From Streptomyces sp. NBC_00557 (GTDB lineage Bacteria > Actinomycetota > Actinomycetes > Streptomycetales > Streptomycetaceae), in assembly GCF_036345995.1 (NCBI RefSeq), contig NZ_CP107796.1, forward strand, positions 186,001 through 250,000: a stretch of DNA of 64,000 nucleotides, in the 5' to 3' direction. The notes beneath the pieces are model-generated. The model saw only the letters and a list, made by a program, of their open reading frames with translations, was not told the origin of the DNA and searched no databases. Position numbers and translations under genes: made by a program. Below are positions 16,689-25,060 of the stretch, piece after piece (within the stretch, counting starts at the first letter, position 1; every line of letters starts with the position of its first letter).

Positions 16689-18819
16689 CAAGCGCTCCGG
16701 CTGCCGCGGTCAGGACCCGGTCCGGCCGGATGGGCAGGGCGCGGTGGCGTACGCCGGTCGCGTGCCAGACCGCGTTGGCGACGGCGGCCGCGGCGCCCAC
16801 GATGCCGACCTCGCCGATGCCCTTGATGCCGACCGGGTCGTTCGGGTCGGTGTCGTCGATCCAGTCGGCCTCGATGTGCGGGACGTCGGCGTGGGTGGCC
16901 ACGTGGTAGCCCGCGAGGTCGGCGCCGACGTGGCCGCCCGAGGCGCGGTCCCGTACGGCCTCCTCGTGCAGCGCCATGGAGATGCCCCAGATCATGCCGC
17001 CCACGAGCTGGCTGCGCGCGGTGAGCGGGTTGACGATCCGGCCCGCCGCGAAGATCCCGAGCATGCGCCGCACGCGCACCTCGCCGGTGGTGACGTCCAC
17101 GGCCACCTCGGCGAACTGGGCTCCGAAGGAGTGGCGTTCGGCGGGCGCGAGGGCCCCGATGGCCTCGGTGGTGTCCGAGCGCACCGTGATGCCCTCCGGG
17201 GGGATGTCGGCGCCCAGGCCCAGCCTTTCGCGCAGTTCCTCGGCCGCGGCCGCGACCGCCCAGGACCAGGAGCGGGTGCCCATGGAACCGCCGGCGATCA
17301 TCGCCGGTCCGAAGTCGCTGTCACCGATGCGGACGCGGACTTTCTCCGGGGGCACGCCCAGCGCGTCGGCGGCGACCAGGGTGAGTGCGGTACGGGCGCC
17401 GGTGCCGATGTCGGCCGCGGCGATCCGCACGGTGAAGCCGCCGTCCGGGTGCGCGGTCACGGTCGCCGTGGAGGGCGCCGCGCCCGCGGGGAAGGACGCC
17501 GCCGCGGTGCCGGTGCCGAGCAGCCAGCGGCCGTCCCGGCGCTGGCCGGGGCGCGGGTCCCGGTCCGCCCAGCCGAACCTGCGGGCGCCCTCCCGGAAGC
17601 AGGCGGCCACGTTGCGGCCGGCGAACGGCAGCCCGGACACCGGCCCCCGCTCGGGGTCGTTGCGCAGCCGCAGCTCGACCGGGTCGATGCCGCCCTTCTC
17701 GGCGAGTTCGTCGAGCGCCGCCTCCAGCGCGAAGGAGCCCGGCGCCTCACCCGGGGCCCGCATGAACGTCGGGGTGGGCACGTCGAGCCGGACCACGCGG
17801 TTGGCGGTGTGGTGGGCGTCGGCGTCGTACATCACCCGTGCCACCCCGGCGCTCGGCTCGACGAACTCGTGCACGGTGGAGGTGAGGCTGAGGGAGCTGT
17901 GCTCCAGCGCGCGCAGCCGCCCCTCGGCGTCGGCGCCGAGCCTGACCCCCTGGACGGTGGGGCTGCGGTAGCCGGCCAGCGAGAACATCTGACGGCGGGT
18001 CAGGACGACGCGCACCGGGCGCTGCAGGACGGTCGCGGCCATCACGGCGGCCACCTGGTGGGCTCGTACGCCCTTGCTGCCGAAGCCGCCGCCGACATGC
18101 TCCGAGCGCACCCGCACCGACGCCGGGTCGAGCGAGAAGAGGTTCGCGAGTTCGCCGATGACCCAGGTGGCGCCCTGGTTGGAGTCGACCACCTCGAGCC
18201 GGCCGCCGTCCCAGTGGGCGGTCGCCGCATGCGGCTCCATGGGGTTGTGGTGTTCTTCGGGGGTGCGGTACTCGGCGTCCACGACGACGGCCGACGCGGC
18301 CAGTTCGGCGTCCAGGTCCCCCTTCTCCGTCACGGCCGGCATGTGCCCGTCCGCCGGGTAGGCGCCCGGGTGGTCCGCCGTGAAGTCGATGTCGTGGGGC
18401 TCCTGTTCGTACGTCACCACGAGCGCCTCGGCGGCCTCCCTGGCCTGCTCGGACGTCTCGGCCACGACCAGCGCCACCGGCCAGCCCAGATGCGGCACCC
18501 GGTCGTGCTGGAAGACGGCACAGGTCGGGTCCGGCTTCATCCCCATCAGACCGGTGTAGTCGGTGTTCACCCGCAGGGCGTTGCGGTGGTCCAGGACGGC
18601 GAGGACGCCCGGCATGGCGAGGACGGGGTCGCTGTCGATGGCGCGGATGCGGCCACGGGCGACCGTGGAGAGCACCAGCCAGCCGTGCGCGAGATCGGCG
18701 AAGGGGATCTCGCCGGCGTAGCGGGCCGCGCCGGTGACCTTGTCCCTGCCCTCGACGCGGGTGTGGGCAGTGCCGACAGACGGCGCCTGCGTGTGTGTCG
18801 CGGTGGGGGCGGTGGTCAT
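16681..18819 (-). CDS. Molybdopterin-binding large subunit, xanthine dehydrogenase/aldehyde oxidoreductase family
   Basis: This 712-residue subunit binds the molybdenum cofactor. It has the aldehyde-oxidase a/b hammerhead near the N-terminus (DKVTGAARYAGEIP), the FGSKG loop in VGGGFGSKGVRAH, and the base-catalyst glutamate in GIKGIGEVGIVG near the C-terminus. Its length and closest family resemblance are to the PaoC/YagR branch of periplasmic-type aldehyde oxidoreductases, not to classical xanthine dehydrogenase. ATG 18819 follows GGAGGCCGCC and overlaps the FAD-subunit stop (ATGA). The real substrate (aldehyde or N-heterocycle) is not determined by the sequence. Confidence 0.93.
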   Translation of the reverse strand: MTTAPTATHTQAPSVGTAHTRVEGRDKVTGAARYAGEIPFADLAHGWLVLSTVARGRIRAIDSDPVLAMPGVLAVLDHRNALRVNTDYTGLMGMKPDPTCAVFQHDRVPHLGWPVALVVAETSEQAREAAEALVVTYEQEPHDIDFTADHPGAYPADGHMPAVTEKGDLDAELAASAVVVDAEYRTPEEHHNPMEPHAATAHWDGGRLEVVDSNQGATWVIGELANLFSLDPASVRVRSEHVGGGFGSKGVRAHQVAAVMAATVLQRPVRVVLTRRQMFSLAGYRSPTVQGVRLGADAEGRLRALEHSSLSLTSTVHEFVEPSAGVARVMYDADAHHTANRVVRLDVPTPTFMRAPGEAPGSFALEAALDELAEKGGIDPVELRLRNDPERGPVSGLPFAGRNVAACFREGARRFGWADRDPRPGQRRDGRWLLGTGTAAASFPAGAAPSTATVTAHPDGGFTVRIAAADIGTGARTALTLVAADALGVPPEKVRVRIGDSDFGPAMIAGGSMGTRSWSWAVAAAAEELRERLGLGADIPPEGITVRSDTTEAIGALAPAERHSFGAQFAEVAVDVTTGEVRVRRMLGIFAAGRIVNPLTARSQLVGGMIWGISMALHEEAVRDRASGGHVGADLAGYHVATHADVPHIEADWIDDTDPNDPVGIKGIGEVGIVGAAAAVANAVWHATGVRHRALPIRPDRVLTAAAGALDA

Positions 18820-19808
18820 CGGGCGGCCTCCTGTGCGAGTCGGGTGAGCTCGGCCACGACGAGGTTGCGCATGAGGGTCACCTTGTATCCGTTCTGGGGC
18901 AGTGGCCGTGCCGCCGCCAGTTCGGCGTCCGCCGCGGCGGCGTAGGTCTCGGCGTCGGCCGTGGCGCCGATCAGGACGCGTTCGGCGGCCAGGGCCCGCC
19001 AGGGCCGGGAGGCGACGGCGCCGAACGCCAGGCGCGCGTCGCGTACGACGCCGTCCCGCACGTCGAGTGCGGCCGCGAGCGAGCCGATCGCGAACGCGTA
19101 CGAGGCGCGCTCGCGCACCTTGCGGTAGCGGGAGTTGGCGGCGACCGGGACGGGCGGCAGGAGGACGCCGGTGATCAGGGCGCCCGGCGGCAGGGCGGTC
19201 TCGCGGTGCGGGGTGTCGCCGACGGGCAGGTAGAAGTCCGCCAGGGCCACCTCGCCCGGCCCGTCCGCGGTCTCGAAGTGGACGACCGCGTCGAAGGCGG
19301 CGAGTGCGACGGCCATGTCGGAGGGGTGTACGGCGACGCAGTTCTCCGACGCGCCCAGGATCGCGTGGTTGCGGTGCTCGCCCTCGACGGCGGGGCAACC
19401 GCTGCCCGGGACACGCTTGTTGCAGGGCCTGGTGACGTCGGTGAAGTAGCCGCAGCGGGTGCGCTGGAGCAGGTTTCCGCCGACCGTGGCCATGTTGCGC
19501 AGCTGCCCGGAGGCGCCGGCCAGCACCGCCTGAGCCAGCGCCGGGTAGCGGCGGCGGACCTCGGGATGGGCGGCCAGGTCGCCGTTGGTGACGGTGGCGC
19601 CGATGCGCAGGCCCCCCTCCGGCGTCGGCTCGATCTGGTCCAACGGAAGTTCGCGGATGTCGACGAGCCGGGCGGGGCGTTCGACGCCGGACTTCATGAG
19701 GTCGACGAGGTTGGTGCCGCCGCCGAGGAAGCGGGTGTCCGGATCGGCGCCGAGCAGCGCGACGGCGCCGGCGACGTCGGACGCCCGCTGATAGCCGAAC
19801 TCCCTCAT
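18816..19808 (-). CDS. FAD-binding subunit of the molybdo-flavoenzyme
   Basis: The 330-residue protein has the CoxM/PaoB architecture: an FAD pyrophosphate loop FLGGGTNLVDLM (27-38), TVGGNLLQRTRCGY (about 108) and a C-terminal CO-dehydrogenase flavoprotein domain. Four cysteines at 119, 129, 138 and 157 match the extra 4Fe-4S loop known from the E. coli PaoB subunit. The gene overlaps both neighbours by ATGA junctions, which implies equimolar, coupled translation. Confidence 0.92.
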   Translation of the reverse strand: MREFGYQRASDVAGAVALLGADPDTRFLGGGTNLVDLMKSGVERPARLVDIRELPLDQIEPTPEGGLRIGATVTNGDLAAHPEVRRRYPALAQAVLAGASGQLRNMATVGGNLLQRTRCGYFTDVTRPCNKRVPGSGCPAVEGEHRNHAILGASENCVAVHPSDMAVALAAFDAVVHFETADGPGEVALADFYLPVGDTPHRETALPPGALITGVLLPPVPVAANSRYRKVRERASYAFAIGSLAAALDVRDGVVRDARLAFGAVASRPWRALAAERVLIGATADAETYAAAADAELAAARPLPQNGYKVTLMRNLVVAELTRLAQEAAR

Positions 19809-20386
19809 GCCACGGCCTCCTTCGGCTCCGTCGGGAGGCCCGCGCGCCCGGCGTCCTGCTGCGCCTCGGCCGCCTGGGCCACGGCCTCGACGATCGAGAC
19901 GTAGGCGCTGCACCGGCACAGGTTGCCGCTCATGCGCTCGCGGATCTCCTCGGCGGTCAGCGGCGGTGGTCCGGCCTCGGGCCGGATGTCGTCGGTGGCG
20001 GCGCTGGGCCAGCCCGCAGCGTGCTCCTGGATCATCCCGATCGCCGAGCAGATCTGCCCCGGAGTGCAGTAGCCGCACTGGAAACCGTCCAGGTCGAGGA
20101 ACGCCTGCTGCACGGGATGCAGCTGATCGCCCTCGGCGACGCCTTCGATGGTGGTGATCTCCCGGCCCTCGGCCGCCACGGCCAGTTGCAGGCAGGACAC
20201 GGCCCGGCGGCCGTCCAGCAGGACCGTACAGGCACCGCACTGCCCCTGGTCACAGCCCTTTTTCGAGCCGGTCAGCGCGAGGCGCTCGCGCAGCGCGTCG
20301 AGCAGGGTGGTGCGGTGGTCGACGGTCAGTGTGTACTTCTCGCCGTTGATGTTCAGGGTGATGACACTGGACGTCGATGAGGCCAT
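19805..20386 (-). CDS. 2Fe-2S ferredoxin-like subunit of the molybdo-flavoenzyme
   Basis: Two iron-sulfur domains are present. C45, C50, C53 and C65 form the plant-ferredoxin-type site; C104, C107, C157 and C159 form the second cluster in the helical domain (GYCTPGQ, NLCRCSAY). It passes electrons from the molybdenum centre to FAD. Unlike E. coli PaoA there is no twin-arginine signal, so the enzyme should be cytoplasmic. I start at ATG 20386 after GAAAGAAG; an ATG at 20404 would add six residues. It is the first gene of the operon and faces the TetR gene. Confidence 0.92.
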   Translation of the reverse strand: MASSTSSVITLNINGEKYTLTVDHRTTLLDALRERLALTGSKKGCDQGQCGACTVLLDGRRAVSCLQLAVAAEGREITTIEGVAEGDQLHPVQQAFLDLDGFQCGYCTPGQICSAIGMIQEHAAGWPSAATDDIRPEAGPPPLTAEEIRERMSGNLCRCSAYVSIVEAVAQAAEAQQDAGRAGLPTEPKEAVA

Positions 20387-20560
20387 GAGCAGCTTCTTTC
20401 GCATTTCCAGGCAGATGGGGGGTCACGCCGACCGGGGTACCGGGCGGAGTGCGTGGTGCGGCGCTGTGGTGCAGGGATGGGGCGGCGATGCGTGGTGCTG
20501 GAACCGAAGGGGACCGCGGACTGCCACAGGGACGCGTCCGCAGCTATCGTGGACGCCAAC

Positions 20561-20605
20561 CGGACAGCTGTCCGTTAGCTGGAAAACGTAACGGACAGCT
20601 GTCCG
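20561..20605. promoter_or_regulatory. Twin TetR operators CGGACAGCTGTCCG
   Basis: The perfect 14-bp palindrome CGGACAGCTGTCCG occurs at 20561-20574 and again at 20592-20605, 31 bp apart, between the divergent molybdo-flavoenzyme operon and its TetR gene. Both copies are followed by a TTAGC flank. This layout fits a TetR-type repressor controlling both directions. Confidence 0.8.
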
Positions 20606-20649
20606 GTTAGCAAGGGCGAGGTTCGGCCACGAACCTTCAGGGAGGACGA

Positions 20650-21228
20650 GTGCCGCAGATGAAGGACGCACCCCGGCGCTCGGACGCTCAGCGCAACCGC
20701 GAACGCATCCTGGAGGTGGCACTTGCCGAGTTGTCCCGCTGCGCGGACACGCCGCTGAGCGCGATCGCCAAGAAGGCCGGCGTCGGGCAGGGCACCTTCT
20801 ACCGCAACTTTCCCAACCGCGAGGCACTCGTCCTGGAGATCTACCGGCATGAGATGCAGCAGGTCGCCGACAGTGCCGCCCACCTGCTCCGGACCCGGCC
20901 GCCCGCGCAGGCCCTGCGCGCCTGGATGGACCGGCTTTCGGAGTTCGCGATGACCAAGGCCGGCCTGGCCGATGCGATCCGGCAGGTCACCAGCGCGCCG
21001 GGCAGCCCGGCGAAGCCGGCCCCCACGCCGGTGATCGACGCGGCGAACCTGCTGCTCCGCGCCAACGAGCAAGCCGGCACCGTCCGGCCCGGCGTCACCG
21101 GGGACGATTTCCTCCTCGCCATCGCGGGCCTGTGGCAGCTCGACCCCCGCGACGACTGGCGGCCGCGCGCCACCAGGCTCCTCGACCTCGTCATGGACGG
21201 CCTGCGCACGGGAGCGCCCGGCCGGTGA
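20650..21228 (+). CDS. TetR family regulator of the molybdo-flavoenzyme operon
   Basis: This 192-residue protein has an N-terminal helix-turn-helix (about residues 15-60) with recognition segment AGVGQGTFYRNFPNREAL and a variable C-terminal ligand domain. The GTG start has GGAGGAC 4 bases upstream. It is divergent from the molybdenum-enzyme genes with twin palindromes between them, so local autoregulation and repression are likely. It is clearly paralogous to the TetR at 23461, sharing RSDA..NR.RIL and YRNFP.REALVL. Confidence 0.92.
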   Translation: MPQMKDAPRRSDAQRNRERILEVALAELSRCADTPLSAIAKKAGVGQGTFYRNFPNREALVLEIYRHEMQQVADSAAHLLRTRPPAQALRAWMDRLSEFAMTKAGLADAIRQVTSAPGSPAKPAPTPVIDAANLLLRANEQAGTVRPGVTGDDFLLAIAGLWQLDPRDDWRPRATRLLDLVMDGLRTGAPGR

Positions 21229-21240
21229 GCACCGCACCAC

Positions 21241-21293
21241 CGGCCACCGGCCACCGGCCACCGGCCACCGGCCACCGGCCACCGGCCACCGGC
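21241..21293. repeat. 7-bp tandem repeat CGGCCAC, seven copies
   Basis: Seven perfect CGGCCAC units run from 21241 to 21289, followed by a partial unit. They start 12 bases after the TetR stop codon. Such short-unit arrays change length by slippage. There is no spacer structure, so this is not a CRISPR array. Confidence 0.9.
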
Positions 21294-21619
21294 GGGCACA
21301 ATAGCCGGGACCGTGAGCGCGTCCACGGCCGCCTGCAGCTCGAGCGGCACCGCACCCTGGGTCTGCTGCGGACGGCAGCCCCCGCGCCACCGAAGGTCGG
21401 CGCCTCCAGTGGGTGCACCGGCGTCCGACTGCTGGGGCGGCCCGCAGGCCCAACCGGCCCGCGCAACCTGTCCCTGCACGACGCCGCACGGAATCAGATC
21501 CGGCTGGACATCAGCCGAATCGCCCTGAGCCTGTTGGCCTTGATGTCCCCGCTCGCTCTTGCACCCGAAGCAGGCCCTCCCGTGCCGGGACCACGAAATC
21601 CTGGCTCGTCTGTGTCTGC
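21294..21619. other. Non-coding stretch after the tandem repeat
   Basis: No gene with a start and ribosome site is visible on either strand in these 326 bases. The stretch lies between the ends of two converging genes and may contain decayed sequence. Confidence 0.35.
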
Positions 21620-22339
21620 TCAGTTCGCGACGTGTGCTTCGGGCGGTGTCGGCGGCCGCGTCGCATGATGGCGCTGGGTGGCGGCCAGGCCGCTGCCCAG
21701 GAGGGCGTGGCCGATCATGATGGTGTAGATCACGGCACGCTCGAACATGCCGATGTTCCACATCCAGCCGGTGAACACGTCGGCCATGAAGAGGGGGAAC
21801 GCGATCAGTCCGGCGGTGCCGAGCAGGGTGATCGCGATCGACCGGCTTCTGCCGAGACCGATCCGCGATCCGCCGGCTCCCACGGCGATCGCCATGATGT
21901 TGCCGGCGAGCATGACGCCCTGCGCGCCGAAGGTGTGGAACGCGATCAGACCGTTGTCGACGTTGGCGTTGGAGCCCTGGACGATGCCGACGAGCGAGAC
22001 CCCGACGCCGGAGAGGACGGCAAGGGTCAGGATGCTGACCGGGCGGGGGCCCCTGCGCGGGTCGAACACGAGAAAGGCCCCGACGACCAGGAGGATGCCG
22101 TAGATCACCCAGCCGGTGTCCATGACCGCGCCGAGGGGAGAGTTCGCGACCTGTCCGAACGCGGTCTGTGCCGGGCCGGTCAGGCCGAGGTGACTGACCC
22201 AGTTGTACAGGGGCGAGTACGGCGGGTTCTGCCATGCGGCGGCGGTGACGAACTCGGCGAGCCAGGACACCAGCGGGCCGAGGAGGATGAGGAGGGCTCC
22301 GGCGCGGGCGGCCGCGCCGGAGCGGACGATGCGGTTCAC
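21620..22339 (-). CDS. DUF998 family integral membrane protein
   Basis: The 239-residue protein has about six to seven membrane helices and the family's loop PPYSPLYNWVSHLGLTGPAQ, followed by NSPLGAVMDTGWVIYG. DUF998 proteins are bacterial membrane proteins of unknown role. The GTG start overlaps the stop of the aldo/keto reductase gene (GTGA), so the two are translated from one message controlled by the divergent TetR. Confidence 0.85.
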   Translation of the reverse strand: MNRIVRSGAAARAGALLILLGPLVSWLAEFVTAAAWQNPPYSPLYNWVSHLGLTGPAQTAFGQVANSPLGAVMDTGWVIYGILLVVGAFLVFDPRRGPRPVSILTLAVLSGVGVSLVGIVQGSNANVDNGLIAFHTFGAQGVMLAGNIMAIAVGAGGSRIGLGRSRSIAITLLGTAGLIAFPLFMADVFTGWMWNIGMFERAVIYTIMIGHALLGSGLAATQRHHATRPPTPPEAHVAN

Positions 22340-23385
22340 GAAAGGGCCATGCCGGGGACGCGCCTGCGGATGGCCTCCAGTTCGGCCTCGTCGGAGATGC
22401 CCTGCCAGTCGTAGCGCGGCGTGTACGGGGCTTCCAGGGCGCGCACCTCGTCGTCGGTGAGCTCGAGGTCGAGCGAGGCCACGGCCTCGTCGATCTGCCG
22501 GATCGAACCGGCCCCGACCAGGGGCGCGGTGACGACCGGCTGGCGGCGCAGCCAGGCGAGCGCGACCTGTGCGCGGCTGACGCCGTGGGCGTCCGCCACC
22601 TGTCCGACCGCGTCGATGATCGCGCGGTTGGAGGACTCCTGCTCGGGCGAGTAGAGCATGTCCGCGTAGGCGCCGTCCGTCTCGGAGCGCACCGTCGAGC
22701 GGGCGTCGTCCCAGGCGCGGGCGAGGCGGCCGCGGGCCAGCGGGGACCAGATGATCGTGCCGACGCCCTCGTCCAGGCAGAGCGGGATCATCTCCCGCTC
22801 CTCCTCACGGGCGAGCAGGTTGTAGTGGTTCTGCATGGACACAAAACGCGCCCAGCCGTTGTGCTTCTGCAGGTGCAGCGCCTTGGCGAACTCCCACGCG
22901 TGCATGGAGGAGGCGCCGAGGTAGCGGACCTTGCCGGCCTTCACGAGGTCGCTGAGCGCCTCCAGCGTCTCCTCCCACGGGGTGGCGTGGTCGTTGCGGT
23001 GGATCTGGTAGAGGTCGATGTAGTCCGTGCCGAGGCGGCGCAGGGAGTGGTCGACCTCGGTCATGACCGCCTTCCGTGACAGACCGCGGCCGTTGGGACC
23101 GGGCCGCATCGGGTGCCGGAGCTTGGTGGCGATCACCACCTCGTCGCGGTCGGCGAAGTCCTTGAGCGCGCGGCCGAGGATCTCCTCGCTGGACCCGTAC
23201 GAGTACAGGTTCGCGGTGTCGAAGAAGTTGATCCCCGCCTCCAGCGCGTGCTTGATGAGCGGGCGCGCCTCCTCCTCGCCCTTCGACCAGACGGGATGGC
23301 CGCGGTCGGGCTCGCCGTAGGTCATGGCGCCGATCGCGATCGGTGAGACGTCCAGGCCGGTGGTGCCAAGCTTGATGTAGCGCAT
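22336..23385 (-). CDS. Aldo/keto reductase
   Basis: The 349-residue NADPH-dependent reductase has the catalytic tetrad D56, Y61, K88 and H129 (FFDTANLYSYG, VIATKLRHP, LYQIHRND) in a TIM barrel. The NADP-binding end is QPVVTAPLVGAGSIRQIDEA. Members reduce aldehydes and ketones or act on sugar-like substrates. The ATG follows AGAGGGGC. It leads a two-gene operon with the DUF998 gene, divergent from a TetR regulator. Confidence 0.93.
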   Translation of the reverse strand: MRYIKLGTTGLDVSPIAIGAMTYGEPDRGHPVWSKGEEEARPLIKHALEAGINFFDTANLYSYGSSEEILGRALKDFADRDEVVIATKLRHPMRPGPNGRGLSRKAVMTEVDHSLRRLGTDYIDLYQIHRNDHATPWEETLEALSDLVKAGKVRYLGASSMHAWEFAKALHLQKHNGWARFVSMQNHYNLLAREEEREMIPLCLDEGVGTIIWSPLARGRLARAWDDARSTVRSETDGAYADMLYSPEQESSNRAIIDAVGQVADAHGVSRAQVALAWLRRQPVVTAPLVGAGSIRQIDEAVASLDLELTDDEVRALEAPYTPRYDWQGISDEAELEAIRRRVPGMALS

Positions 23386-23404
23386 GATGCCCCTCTAAAG
23401 TAAG

Positions 23405-23442
23405 CGGAGAACTCTCCGGATACCGTAGTGGAGAGCTCTCCG
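23405..23442. promoter_or_regulatory. Twin TetR operators of the GGAGAGCTCTCC type
   Basis: GGAGAACTCTCC (one mismatch from perfect) lies at 23406-23417 and the perfect GGAGAGCTCTCC at 23430-23441. Both lie in the 75 bases between the aldo/keto reductase and TetR starts. The outer flanks TAAGCGG and CCGCTTA make the whole block symmetric. The second site is followed by TTAGCAAG, as at the paralogous operator near 20605. Confidence 0.8.
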
Positions 23443-23460
23443 CTTAGCAAGTGAGGTCCT

Positions 23461-24003
23461 GTGGTCCGTTCAGACGCTCGCGAGAACCGGGCGCGCATCC
23501 TGGCAGCCGCCCGCGAGGCGTTCGCCGAGGACAGCGCCACGTCGATGAACCAGGTCGCCCAGCGCGCCGGCGTCGGCGCGGGCACGCTGTACCGCAACTT
23601 CCCCACCCGCGAGGCGCTGGTCCTGGCCGTCTACCAGGACGAGGTCACCCGCATCGTCGGCACCGTGCCCGAGCTGCTGGCCGAGATGTCCCCGCTCGAA
23701 GCGCTGCGCCACTGGACGACCGACCTCGTCGAGGCGATGCGCAGGAAGCACGGCCTCGGCGACGCGCTCAGCCCCGGCGCGCACCAGGCGATCAGCGAGC
23801 AGAGCTACGGGCCGGTCATCGCCGCGATCACACAGATGCTCGAGGCCGGCAAGAAGGACGGAAGCATCCGCACGGACGCCGACCCCGGCGACTTCCTCCA
23901 GCTCACCGGCGCACTCTGGCGCGCCGCGACCAGCCCCGAAGACCGGGCTCCGCGGATGCTCGCGCTCATCCTGGACGGGCTCCGCACACAACCGCAGCGC
24001 TAG
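23461..24003 (+). CDS. TetR family regulator of the aldo/keto reductase operon
   Basis: This 180-residue regulator has a TetR helix-turn-helix with AGVGAGTLYRNFPTREALVL and a short ligand domain (QMLEAGKKDGSIRTDADPGD). The GTG start follows GTGAGG. It is divergent from the aldo/keto reductase and DUF998 genes with twin palindromes between them. The protein and its operators look like a duplicated and diverged copy of the TetR system at 20.6 kb. Confidence 0.92.
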   Translation: MVRSDARENRARILAAAREAFAEDSATSMNQVAQRAGVGAGTLYRNFPTREALVLAVYQDEVTRIVGTVPELLAEMSPLEALRHWTTDLVEAMRRKHGLGDALSPGAHQAISEQSYGPVIAAITQMLEAGKKDGSIRTDADPGDFLQLTGALWRAATSPEDRAPRMLALILDGLRTQPQR

Positions 24004-24082
24004 AGGCCGCGCGTCGGGACTCGGCCGGCGCCTTGCCGTCCGGGCGGGCGCCACGGGGAACGCCCGCGGTGTCGTCCGGTGC

Positions 24083-25012
24083 TCAGCGGGCGTGTGCGAG
24101 CAGTTCCTGCGACAGGGTCCACAGACGTCGGGCGTTGTCCGGGTCGACGGCGTACCGGGCGACGCCGTGCAGGGTGCCGGAGCGGCGGTCGACGACCTCG
24201 GTCTCGTTGCAGTCGACGAAGTAGCGCCCGCCGACGCCTTCGAGGAGAGGTGAGGTGGCGAGCAGGACGGAGGTGGCCGCCCCCTGCTCGACGGTCTTGA
24301 TCAGGTGAGCCGGGACTCTGCCGCTGCCGCGTCCCCCGGTGTGACGCTGCAGGTTCGTGTAGATCGCGCCGGGCATGAGGGCGTTGGCGTTGATGTTGTC
24401 ATCGGCCCAGCGGCGGGTGGCTTCGACCGCGAAGAGGACGTTGGCGGTCTTGGACTGGCCGTAGGCGAGCCACGGGTCGTAGGGGCGGAAGGCGAAGTTG
24501 ACGTCGTCCCACACGATGGGTGACCGCTGATGGCCCGTTGAACTCACCACGACGATGCGCGCGTTGCCGTCGGCGGCCAGAGCGTCGTGGAGGCCGGCGG
24601 CGAGGGCGAAGTGGCCGAGGTGGTTGGTGGCGAACTGCCATTCCCAGCCCTGTTCCGTGTACTGCTCGGGGCAGGCCATGACGCCCGCGTTGTTCACCAG
24701 GACGTGCAGCGGGCCCCGCCAGGCGGCAGTGAAGGCGGTGACCGATGCGGGGTCGGCCAGGTCCAGGTGCGCGACATGCACCTCCTGATTGCCGGTTGAC
24801 TCGGTGATGTCCTCGGCGACGCGTTTGCCCGCAGTGACATCCCGGACGGCAAGGGTGACAGCCGCGCCCGTGGCGGCCAGGGCCCGGGCCGTCTCGGCGC
24901 CGAGGCCGGAGGAGGCGCCGGTGACCACCGCGCGGCGGCCGCTGAGGTCGATGCCTTGCGAGACTTCGGCTGCGGTGCTGGAGAAACCGAAGGGTGTGGT
25001 GATGGAACCCAT
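24083..25012 (-). CDS. Short-chain dehydrogenase/reductase
   Basis: A 309-residue classical SDR with nucleotide motif TGASSGLG (31-38), NNAG (107-110) and the catalytic residues S158, Y184 and K188 (VVVSSTG, YGQSK). It resembles the retinol-dehydrogenase/oxidoreductase branch that has the inserted segment around IVWDDVNF. The ATG follows GGAGGTCACTTC. It lies downstream of the second SDR on the same strand, 48 bases from its stop, so they may be co-transcribed. Confidence 0.92.
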   Translation of the reverse strand: MGSITTPFGFSSTAAEVSQGIDLSGRRAVVTGASSGLGAETARALAATGAAVTLAVRDVTAGKRVAEDITESTGNQEVHVAHLDLADPASVTAFTAAWRGPLHVLVNNAGVMACPEQYTEQGWEWQFATNHLGHFALAAGLHDALAADGNARIVVVSSTGHQRSPIVWDDVNFAFRPYDPWLAYGQSKTANVLFAVEATRRWADDNINANALMPGAIYTNLQRHTGGRGSGRVPAHLIKTVEQGAATSVLLATSPLLEGVGGRYFVDCNETEVVDRRSGTLHGVARYAVDPDNARRLWTLSQELLAHAR

Positions 25013-25060
25013 GAAGTGACCTCCCGGCGGTGTGCTGCGAAGCGAGTGAACGGGGTGGTG

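Noticed and set aside
16549..18945. A 798-codon forward open frame
   Set aside because: It runs antisense to XdhC and the molybdenum subunit, whose motifs are unmistakable; high-GC third positions keep the antisense frame open.
21241..21293. CRISPR-like repeat array
   Set aside because: Units are 7 bp, contiguous and without spacers, and no cas gene is present.
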